Shown piece after piece: positions 49,195 through 58,900 of a stretch of 64,000 nucleotides of DNA (position 1 is the first letter of the stretch; every line of letters begins with the position of its first letter). The stretch is from Ilyomonas sp963790435 (GTDB taxonomy: Bacteria > Bacteroidota > Bacteroidia > Chitinophagales > Chitinophagaceae). The stretch spans positions 541,025 to 605,024 of the forward strand of contig CAWBOI010000006.1 in assembly GCA_963790435.1 (NCBI GenBank). Direction: 5' to 3'. The notes under the pieces were generated by a model. That model did not search any database and was not told the origin of the DNA. It saw nothing but the letters and a program-made list of their open reading frames with translations. Position numbers and translations under genes: made by a program.

Positions 49195-49864
49195 ATTGGC
49201 TTGATATTATTATTAGAAATGGTTATCTAAAGTAATCCATTGATCACTTCAATTTTGAGAGTTAGAAAATCATACATTCAGTTGTTTAGAGGAGACGTTA
49301 GGTTTGGCAGATTCTGCAGTACATTTTTTTCATGTGTTTTTGTTTTTGGCGTTAATAAATAAGGAAGCATCTAAATGGCAATCAGAAATTATCTGGGTAG
49401 ATTAAGAACTATCTTTTTGAATCGCTCAGAAAGAATTTTATGGCTATATCCGCAAGCAATCTTACTTTCTCTTTATCCTTACTTTTTATTGAATACCCAA
49501 ATCTAAAATTTATATGACAAATCTCCTATTAAAATAATTTTTGCAATAGTCAAATTGTACATGATTTTTTACCTGTGATACATTTGTCAGCTTGTTATTT
49601 CAAATTTCTATAAAAACAGGCTCTGCAAAAGAGATTCGGAAAGAAAACCGAAACTAAATAAATTAAAACCCAATTTGGAAATTATAAATATCTGCCGAGT
49701 ATTTTATAATGTAGTAAGTAAGAATTTAAATTCCTGATTATTTTGCTATTTTTATTTTTCAAACGAACATTGTTGTCGGTAAGAGTGCAAGTTTGTTTTT
49801 GCCTATTTATTTGGTTGTTATTACCGGCCATACTTAAGATTCCAATTTATTAAAACGAAATTGC
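49195..49864. promoter_or_regulatory. 670-base divergent control region between susC and the HTCS gene
   Basis: This must hold the susC and HTCS promoters. Seen are TTTGTTTTTGCC at 49792-49803 and a related GTTTTTGTTTTTGGCG near 49337, AT-rich tracts, and no gene. HTCS proteins usually bind near their cognate susC promoter, so their operator is probably here; no clear direct repeat was recognised by eye. Confidence 0.45.
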
Positions 49865-52800
49865 TTGAAACTTTCATTTCTTTTTTTACTGACCGCTTCA
49901 CTCTTTATTATCAATAGTGGTAGATGCCAGCCAAGTCCTTATATATTTAAATACTTAACTGTTGATGCCGGTTTGTCGCATACCGATGCAAATGATATTG
50001 CCCAGGACAAAGAAGGTTATATTTGGATTGCAACTTATTTCGGCCTTGACAGATACGATGGTTACTCAATAAAAAAGTATTACAATAGCAGTTCACCTGT
50101 GCAAAATGCGTTTCGAAATCGCATTACTAATATTTATCCTGATCAATCTGGTATTATATGGCTGATTACCGAAGATGGTGTAGAAAGCTTTGATACGCAC
50201 TCCGAGCAATACATCAGTTATAAAAACGATAGCAGACAAAACAATCCTCGCTTTGAAAAAATTTGTAAACCAGCCGGAAATTATTTCTACGGCATTATAA
50301 ATGGCCAGCTTGGTTTGTATTCTATTGAAAAAGACACCATCAAACAACAAAATCTAACCCTTCCACACAATGTTGAATTCAGGGACATTATATCCAATGC
50401 GAAAGGATTAATTTATATGGCGACCAGTAAAGGTATTTGGATGGCAAACAAAAATGGAATACTTAAAAAGATAACCATCGAAGGACTTACTGATGATAAT
50501 ATTTCAACTATTTATTTTGATAACTCGGGTAATCTTTTGATAGCAAGTGGAAAGAACATAATTCAGGCAAAAACAAATGTAGAACCAACGAACGGAACAG
50601 GTAATGAAAATTGGGTTGTTGCTAATGAAATTGCCTGTGGTGATAACCGGAACGTTATAAAAAATATTGTACAGCAAGGCAAATCAGATTATTGGATCAA
50701 CACCGGCAATGCTTTGATAAGACTGGATAATAACCTTACCTATATTCAAACTATCAACAAGACCAGTTCGTTACATAGCGTAAACGCAAGCTCGCTCAGC
50801 AAAATATTCATTGACCGTTCTGAGTGTCTATGGGTGGGCACTTTTGGTGGCGGAGTCAATTATTGCGACCTGAATCAAAAACGGTTTTATACTCTTCAAC
50901 ACAATCCTGAAGTGTCGAATTCATTAAGCGGCAATCACATACGATCTGTTTTGGAAGATAGCAGCAATCTCTGGATCGGCACAACGGCAAATGGATTGAA
51001 TCTGTTGAATATTAACACAGGAAGATTTAGTTTTTATAATTCTTACAATTCGCCAGTACGTCTTCAAAACGATGTAATTACATCCCTGGCATTGGATAAT
51101 AAAAGAAACTTGTGGATAGGAAGCGGTGCCGGTATTGAAATTTTAAAACCTGACAGACGGAAATTGTGGAAGCCATCAGGCTACGATTCGTTTCCAAAGT
51201 ATATAATTGATGTTCTGGTAAAAGATTGTTTTGGAAACATCTGGTTTGGCAATCATACCAACCAGTTTGGCGTGATATGGAAAGATGATAAGAGCCACTT
51301 TCATGTAAAATATTATGGCGAGGGCTTTTTTATTCTTGCCGATAAAAAGAAGCCCCAATTGTTTGTTTCCAGTACGCATGGTTTGCAGCGTGCAATTATT
51401 GATGCTCAGGGAAACATTCTTCAAACCTTCAAATATGTAGCTTCTTCTAATCCCAATTCTTTAAGCTCGAACTACACATATCCAATTTGCCAGCAAAACG
51501 ACAGTACTTACTGGATTGGCACCATTGGTGGCGGCTTAAACCGTCTTACTCTGCAAGAAAAAAACAATTCCTACCAAATCCAATCTTACAATGATAAATA
51601 TGGAATTTTTAAGGATGTTGAAAGCTTGGAAATAGACAATGATGGAAACCTCTGGATGGGAGGAAACGGATTGGAATGTTTTAACCCTGTATCGGGAAAA
51701 CTGGTAAGATATATAAAGGACGATGGTTTGCAGGGCAACAGCTTTAAAGTGGCGGCATCCTACAAAGGATCAGATGGCAGATTGTATTTTGGAGGCATCA
51801 ATGGTCTTAATTATTTTTATCCTGCCCAGATTCAAAGAAATAATATTCCGGCAAGTCCAGCCATCACAGGTTTTCGTATCAACAATCAAAAATCAGATGA
51901 TTTAGATTTATCTACCGCTGACATATCAATAAATAAAAAAGGGGGCGATTCCAAACATCTCACACTTGATTATTTAGATAACAATTTTGTCATCTTTTTT
52001 TCTTCCATGCACTATGCAAATCCGCTAAAGTGCAGGTATCGTTACAGATTGATAGACTTCGACAAAAACTGGAAATATACGGATGGAGCCAACCCAAGTG
52101 CTACGTACAATAATCTTGATTACAAAACGTACCAATTTATTGTTGGAGCTACAAACAATGATGGAACCTGGAGCCAGAATACAGCTCGAATATTTGTTAC
52201 GATTACTCCTCCCTGGTGGAAATCGGATATAGCCAAAATTGTCTATCTTCTTTTAATCACATCAGGGTTGTTAGGTATTTATTTTTACCAGGCAAGATGG
52301 TATCGGCTGAAAAGGGAAATAGCCATTCGCGAGATTAATGAAAAAAAGAAAGAAGAAATACATAAACATAAAGAAGAATTGTATCAGCAGCAATTGGTTT
52401 TTTTTACGAACGTTTCTCATGAATTTCGTACACCTCTTACCTTAATACTCGGCCCATTACAAAATCTGATAAACCAAAACCGGGACGAAAAAGTTGATAG
52501 CTCATACCGGTTGATGCTTAAAAACGGCAAACGTCTCACCAACCTTATTAGTGAGTTGATGAATTTTAAAAAGGTTGCCGACAGCGTTATCAAATTACAG
52601 GTAGAGCCGGTAGAAGTAAATAAGTTCTGTGAAGACATAGCTTTGGAATTTCAAAACCTCGCTACCAGCAAAGACATTGCATTTAAAGTAATTGAAGATA
52701 AGAGCCAAACATCAGTAGGTTGGTTCGACATCCAGATTCTTGAAAAAATTCTTTTTAATCTTTTAATTAATTCTTTCAAATACACCAATGCGGGAGGCCA

Positions 52801-54017
52801 CATCTCGTTACAAATCTTTTTCGACCTTGAGAAATGTAAGCCTTCTTACAAAAACAGTTTCCGGTTGCTACACGAAGGTTACCGCGGCTAAACAATACAT
52901 TTATTTCTGCATATCCGATTCAGGAATCGGGATATCAAACGAATCTATCACAATGATATTTGACAGGTATTACCGCATTTCCAAAAATCACCTGGGGTCA
53001 GGCGTCGGTCTGGCGCTTGTAAAAAGCCTTACCCAATTACACAAAGGAGATATTTATGTTTACAGCGAGCGCTATAAAGGAACTGAAATTATAATAGGCA
53101 TTCCTTTGGGCGAAGAGAATTATGATGAAGCCGAACGAAAAGCACCGGAAACGGAGCCCCAAATGCAATTGGAACCCATTGATACATCAACGCTATTAAC
53201 TTATCAGTACAATGACAGCGAAATAAACACAGCGCCATCAAAAAGTAACAAGAGTATTTTGTTGGTAGATGATAATGAAGAGTTGCGTTTGTTTTTAAAA
53301 CAAGCCCTCACCGCTTCTTATCAAATTTATGAAGCCAAAGATGGACATTCGGCCATAGAAATAGCTACCGAAAAAATACCGGATTTAATCATCAGCGATA
53401 TTATGATGCCAGGAGGCATTAACGGAATAACGCTTTGTAAATTGATGAAAGAAAGATTTGAAACAAGCCATATACCATTCATTATTTTATCAGCGAAAGA
53501 TGCATTGGATACCAAAATTGAAGGTATGGAATCGGGTGCCGATTTTTATTTTGCAAAGCCGTTAAGCGTACACTTTTTACTGCTAACGGTTCATAATATT
53601 TTTGAACAAAACCAAAAGCTGAAGCTTAGGTACACCAACGATTATTTATCAGAAGCCACAGAACTTGTGCAATCAGAAAAAGACAAGGAATTTCTTCATG
53701 AGCTTTTAACTCTGATTGAAGACAATATGCAGGAGCCTGATCTTGATGTTGAATTTTTATGCAAGCACCTGCACATTAGCCGTACAAAGCTTTATCAAAA
53801 AATAAAAAGCGTATCCGACCAGTCGGTAGGTGAGTTTATCAGAACCTTCCGTCTTAAAAAAGCGGTTCATATCATGACCCATGAAGACATATCCATGAAT
53901 GAAATCGTGGATAGGATTGGAATGCAAAGCAGTTCTAATTTCTCAAGAGCCTTTAAAAAAGAATATGGAAAATCGCCTTTACAATTCATGCAGTCATTAA
54001 AGAAGGAACATGATTAA
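49865..54017 (+). pseudogene. Hybrid two-component system regulator (HTCS), frameshift in the kinase domain
   Basis: HTCS proteins sense periplasmic glycan pieces and activate the neighbouring utilisation genes. Signal peptide, then a two-component propeller (about residues 25-690; units like DKEGYIWIATYFGLDRYDG and NLWIGSGAGIEILKP), a Y_Y_Y domain, one membrane helix, HisKA with NVSHEFRTPL (His near 852) and the start of HATPase. After NAGGHISLQIFF the frame breaks between about 52855 and 52885. The next frame resumes with YIYFCISDSGIGIS, LGSGVGLALVKSL, a REC domain (LLVDDNEELR, DLIISDIMMPGG) and an AraC helix-turn-helix. Total 4153 bases, 3n+1. The start is TTG; no in-frame ATG gives a signal peptide. 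Confidence 0.87.
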
Positions 54018-54084
54018 AAATTAAGAGAGGGGGCGTCTTATTGAACGCAGTAAATTGTGTCAGCAAGGGCAACCGATAATAAAA

Positions 54085-54138
54085 AAGGCTTGTAAATCAA
54101 TGATTTACAAGCCTTGCGGTGTGCCCAGGACTGGATTC
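54085..54138 (-). other. tRNA 3'-end fragment with terminator: probable attachment site
   Basis: Read on the minus strand, GAATCCAGTCCTGGGCACA (54138-54120) matches the end of a tRNA: T-loop half, T-stem and the 3' acceptor strand that would pair with a 5' GCCCAGG. The acceptor fits Bacteroidota tRNA-Leu. It is followed by a hairpin (arms 54101-54115 and 54085-54099) and a T-run, the normal tRNA terminator. No tRNA body lies upstream of the fragment. Such duplicates of tRNA 3' ends mark one end of islands integrated by tyrosine recombinases. Because the terminator is on the low-coordinate side, the inserted DNA should lie to the right. Confidence 0.6.
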
Positions 54139-54171
54139 TTAATTTTTTGTAAATCAATTAATTAGATACAA

Positions 54172-54192
54172 TTTGTGTCAAAATTGTGTCAG
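54172..54192. promoter_or_regulatory. Possible integrase arm-type sites (TTGTGTCA repeats)
   Basis: Two close copies, TTTGTGTCA and ATTGTGTCAG, lie in tandem about 35 bases from the tRNA fragment, and a third lies on its other side at 54055-54063. Short direct repeats beside an att core are typical arm-binding sites of tyrosine integrases. No integrase gene is visible, so the call is inferred from position. Confidence 0.35.
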
Positions 54193-54280
54193 TCTAAAGA
54201 ATAAAAGGACTACGATTCTTGTTTTCGCTTTTTATCGATTATTACCACTCAATAAAGGTAGCAAATTTATTATACAATGA

Positions 54281-54394
54281 ATTTATCGTTTTTATTATAA
54301 CTACGGTGCCTTACCACTGAAGATTGTATGGGGTAATGCACAAGACGATCTAGGTTTATTTATTACTGCTATTGCCAATAATACTGCTGATTAA
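54281..54394 (+). pseudogene. 3' remnant of an unidentified gene
   Basis: A 37-codon open stretch that begins right after an in-frame TGA reads IYRFYYNYGALPLKIVWGN, then AQDDLGLFITAIANNTAD and a stop. It looks like the C-terminus of a real protein rather than chance sequence, but the family was not recognised and no start codon is present. It ends 6 bases before the stop of a truncated gene on the opposite strand. Confidence 0.35.
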
Positions 54395-54400
54395 AGGTAT

Positions 54401-54718
54401 TTACCTTTCAAAGGTGCGGCAGGCGGTTACCTCGTGCTCCATCTTCACTTTCCAGGCAACCGCCCCTTCTTCGCGACGCCGGTTCCAGATATCTGATACC
54501 GCCACCACATCAAAATTCAGTTGTTTATAGTGGTTCATAAAGCAGGGCATATGCGTGCTTCTGTGCCGGTCCGAAAAGCCCACCACGCCTACGCGCACAT
54601 GGTCGTTGGCACCCATGATTCTTCTATAGGAGGAAGCCGAAAAGGCACTGGCACCGAGCAGCGCGCCGGCAGATGTGAGTGACGTGTTTTTAATAAAATC
54701 GCTGCGGGAATGTGACAT
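54401..54718 (-). pseudogene. Truncated Gfo/Idh/MocA oxidoreductase
   Basis: A 105-residue N-terminal stub. A twin-arginine-like or Sec-type leader (SRSDFIKNTSLTSAGALLGASA) precedes the Rossmann motif VRVGVVGFSDRHRSTH and FDVVAVSDIWNRRREEG. Full-length relatives have about 430-450 residues. The sequence departs from the family after HEVTACR and stops four codons later, so the rest of the NAD-binding domain and the catalytic domain are lost. The cut lies beside another gene remnant, indicating a recombination joint. Confidence 0.75.
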
Positions 54719-55013
54719 ATGGAAATGGTATTCGTTAGTGGCGTGAAGATAAGGGTTTTGTGGGCTGGTGGTTATGATTTCGTGAGAGGAAGATATACGG
54801 ATGTGAATGGAGATTGCAGGTAGGATGGATTATTTTGGAGAACGAAAAATTGGAGATTAGCATGAAAGGTGAGGCGTTCCAAGTATATGCCTAATTGGGG
54901 ATGACTGCATGTTTCCTTGAATATTTGAACAATGTAATTTTTGCTAAAAATAAATGATACCAAAATTTAGTTTTTTTATACATTTCCGATAAAATTCTTT
55001 AGAAAAAGAAACT

Positions 55014-55928
55014 ATGCAAGAAAAATACGAAGAGGGGCATTTAGAATTATTTACTGAACAGTTGACTCGCACGCGCATGTTAATTGTCACTGCTACTAAA
55101 ATAGAAAAGGATGCTTTACACAATGTACTCAAACCATTAAATGGAAAAGAAAAAATAGTTCAGGTTTCAAAGGACAAGCAAACATATTATCTTGGAATTT
55201 TTGGTAGATATAACGTAGTTCATGTTGCTTGTGGCGATATGGGCTCTATTGGTAGAGCATCGTCGACGATAACTACTGCTGATGCGATAAGGGATTGCAA
55301 TCCTAAGATTGTGATTGTGGTAGGTATTGCATTTGGGACTGATAGAAAAAAGCAAAGCATAGGTGATGTACTTATATCAGATCGAGTAATAATGTACGAA
55401 GCACAAAGACTTGGAAAAACAGTTACAATAAATAAGAGTAAAGAAGGGCCAGCAAGCTCTCTGCTTATAAATCGATTTGTAAATGCAAATGACTGGAAGT
55501 ACGAAAGTCTAAAAGGTCGAGCAAAAACGGAAGTTGGAGCTATTTTATCAGGCGAAAAATTAGTAGATAACGCTGAAGAGAAAAGTAAGTTGCTAGCAAT
55601 GCATCCGACTGCTATTGGCGGAGAAATGGAAGGAGGGGGTATATATTCCGCTTGTGATGGAAAAGAGAATCATTGGATCATGATTAAAGCTATTTGTGAT
55701 TTTGCGGATGGTAATAAAGGCAAAAACAAAAAGGAAAATCAAGCTATTGCTTCAGCATCGGCGGTGAGTATATGTGAGTTTGTTTGTACTAAGAATCACG
55801 TTTTTGAAGATATTGGGGTTTACCCTTACGATAGTCCAAAAAATAACGATAAAGATCCAAAAGGAAATAAACAGTTGACACAAAAGCTTTTTGAGTTAGC
55901 TAAAAAGCAGATTTATGGTAAAACTTGA
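55014..55928 (+). CDS. Nucleoside phosphorylase-like protein, candidate defence effector
   Basis: A 304-residue protein of the PNP/UDP phosphorylase and MTA/SAH nucleosidase superfamily. Visible are MLIVTATKIEKDAL (23-35), VVGIAFGTD (102-110), SIGDVLISDRV, GGEMEGGGIYSA (202-213, ribose-contacting Glu) and KAICDFADGNKGK (225-237, catalytic Asp position 229). The first 20 residues and the last 45 are extra. Salvage enzymes of this family are usually about 230-250 residues and stand with other salvage genes; this one overlaps an ATPase gene by 14 bases. Related effectors in Detocs, CBASS and AVAST systems cleave ATP or other nucleotides to stop phage growth. Effector role is inferred. Confidence 0.78.
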   Translation: MQEKYEEGHLELFTEQLTRTRMLIVTATKIEKDALHNVLKPLNGKEKIVQVSKDKQTYYLGIFGRYNVVHVACGDMGSIGRASSTITTADAIRDCNPKIVIVVGIAFGTDRKKQSIGDVLISDRVIMYEAQRLGKTVTINKSKEGPASSLLINRFVNANDWKYESLKGRAKTEVGAILSGEKLVDNAEEKSKLLAMHPTAIGGEMEGGGIYSACDGKENHWIMIKAICDFADGNKGKNKKENQAIASASAVSICEFVCTKNHVFEDIGVYPYDSPKNNDKDPKGNKQLTQKLFELAKKQIYGKT

Positions 55929-58900
55929 AAGAACCGAGTTGCTTAATGAGCTTTACGAATTTTCAATAAATGAAAGTGGAGTTGTAATAGGAAAACCAGG
56001 AATTGGGAAAAGTTATTTGTTAACACAACTTAGACAAAAACTTCACGAATCAGGAATCTTATCTTTAATTATTAGGATTGATAATACACTTGATTTTAGT
56101 GATGATGCAATACAGGAAGAATTAGAGATTACAGAAAACTGGATTGAAACTCTTCAAGATGTTTATCTTGAATATAACCAAAAGGCTGTATTAATTTTTG
56201 ATGCGTTTGATGCAGCAAGAGATGAAAATATCAGAAGAGGGTTTTTAAGACAAATACAAAAAGCAAAAAATCATCTTTTTGAAAAGTGGAATATTCTTGT
56301 TAGTGTTCGAACATATGATGCTTTAAAATCTCCTGATTTAATCCATCTTTTTCCTTTAGAAGTAGGAACAGCAGATCCAATAAATTGCCAAAAAATTGAG
56401 ATACCTTATTTAGAAGAAGGAGAAATTTTAAAAGCTATAAATAGTGATGAGGCATTATTAAAACTATATAACGATAGCAGCTTCGAACTCAAAGAAATTC
56501 TAAAAATTCCCTTTTTCCTCGTGTTGCTTGAAACGATTACTAATAGCTCTTCAACTTCAGAATTAGAAGAAATTAAACAATACAAATCTGAAACACAATT
56601 ATTGAGAAGATTTTGGACAGACAAAATCGATAAGCCTTCTTTGGAAAAGTTTCTTTTAGAATTTACAAATGCTCTTGTTGACAATAGAAAATTAAACATT
56701 TCAAGAAATGAAGCTCTATCCAATTTTACACCTTACACCGACAGTACATTTACTTACTTAAGAAGTGAAAATATTATTGATGAAATATCAAGTAGCAAAC
56801 GTCTAGCTTACTCACATAATATTCTTTTCGATTACGCGGTAAGCGTTTTCTGTATTTCAGAGGATTACAATGACTTAATTAGTTTTATAAATATCGATTC
56901 AAGTAGGCCATTCTTTTTACGCCCAAGTTTTATATACTTTTTTACAAATCTTTGGTATGAAGAAAGAGAAATGTTCTGGAAGCTGTACTGGAAACTTTAT
57001 GAAAACAAAACAAAAGAAATTCAACTTCTGGTTAGGCTGGTTTTAAATGGTGTAATTGTCAGTGAATACACGACTACGGACGATTTTGCGCCAATTCTTT
57101 CTTATCCCTTTAAGAAAACAAAAATTGAGGTTTTAAGAAATATACTTCAATCTATAAAGTCACTTAGAAATCAAATTAATACTAAAGATATTGACTTTCT
57201 ATTATTGTTATCAAATGCAATTGAGATAGAGCTTCTATTTGATCTTGCTTTCTTATTAGATAGAGCCGTTAATAGAAACTTAGGCAAAGATGAATTTGAA
57301 AAATGTGGTGTAGCTGCTAGAAATATTTTTTATTACATACTGACAAAAAGAAAATCAGAAAATAAATTTCATTTAGATCAAATTGGTGCAAGGCAATGTG
57401 TAGAATTAATTTCAAGAACATATTCAACAAATAAGATTGCCTCAAAGGAGATTCTTTCGGCTCTTTTTGACATTCAGAGAGAACCTGATTTTGAAATCCA
57501 ATACTTTTCGCAATTGTGCGAGTATATAAAATACTTTGTTCACTACGATCCTGAATTCGTAGGCGAGATTTATGAAGTCGTTTTTGCACACATAGAAACA
57601 AGTGATCAACAAACTCGAATGGGATCATCTGTTCTAATGAATCTCATGAGTAGTAGAAGACAAGACTATGGCATGTGTTATTTCGCACTTGAAGAATTTT
57701 TTCCAACGTTTCTTGTTGCGGCGCCATTAATCGCAATACCTGTTGGGTTGAGAGTTGTTAATTATAGGATTGCATTAGAGAGGCGCGTTCCAAATTACTT
57801 TACTCATCAAGAGACATTCAACTACCACAAACTCGAATGTAAATACGTGGTTGACAGATCTCATAGTTGGGCAGAAGGATTACACTCTTTACAGTCCGAA
57901 AAAATCGTTTACAAAATCACCGATTACCTAGAGAAGTTAATCGCAGAAGATAATAGCCTTTATAGTGACATTGTTGTCCTGTATATTCAGCATGCCATAG
58001 TAGGCTTTATTTGGAAGCAACTACTGAAAATTGGCATTAAATACCCAAAACAGTTAACAGGTTTATTATACCCTTTGATCATTGTTCCACTAATAATGAA
58101 AAGTCCGGATACTTCTTATGAGGTTAGAAAACTTATAGAAAAAGCAATCGTTTTCTTAAGTAATGAAGAAATAGAAAAGATAGAGGAAACAATCTTTGAA
58201 GTGCATAATGAAGAGAATGAATACACCATCACATCAATTTTATCCAGTATTCCCAATAATAAATTACAACTAGAAAAGTCAAGAGAATTCACGCTTGACA
58301 AACAAAAAATTGAAAATGAGCCTGGCTTTGCCTCTACCTTTTCGTCAGGAATTCTTACTACCGAAATGTGGCTTGAGGAACATGGAGTTGATGTTAAAGA
58401 CGTAAAGAACAAAGAGTTAATTGAAATAAGTAATCAATTAGAAAGATTCAATCAACAGCATTTAAATGACACCTTAAAAGTTTCGGATTCGTATGAGTAT
58501 TTTATTCTAGCTAAAAAGTTGTATGATAAACTGATTGATTCAAATATCGACAAATCCGAAAGATTGTTTTATTCCATGCTTAATGCAGTTACAAAAACAA
58601 TGGTGATTATTAGCAAAAACATGGATGGTTTGAGCGATGAAGATGTTGAGACCTTACGCAATATAATTGCTTACTCTTTCTCTTATAAAACTAAACATGA
58701 GAATGAATCTTCAAATTTTTCTGGTTCTCACATTTGGTCTCCGACTCCAAGAAATGATGCATCAGAAGGCTTGATTAATCTATTTCAGAAAAGCAAAGAT
58801 GAAAAAGATTTAAACCTATTTCTAACAGCTTTACAAGATGAGCATTCTGTAGTAAGGCTTCATGCTGTTGTAGGATTAGAAAAATTAAAGGCGATCAATA

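Larger units (their letters stand above)
54018..54400. other. Junction region between the utilisation locus and the island
   Basis: Holds a direct repeat AAATTGTGTCAG (54052-54063 and 54181-54192), the tRNA 3'-end plus terminator, a second GTGTCA copy (54174-54180) and a short remnant of a plus-strand gene. No complete gene. Confidence 0.6.

Noticed and set aside
55014..55928. Ordinary purine-salvage phosphorylase
   Set aside because: Extra N- and C-terminal segments, overlap with a STAND-like ATPase gene and location in a mobile island make a salvage role unlikely, though the fold is the same.
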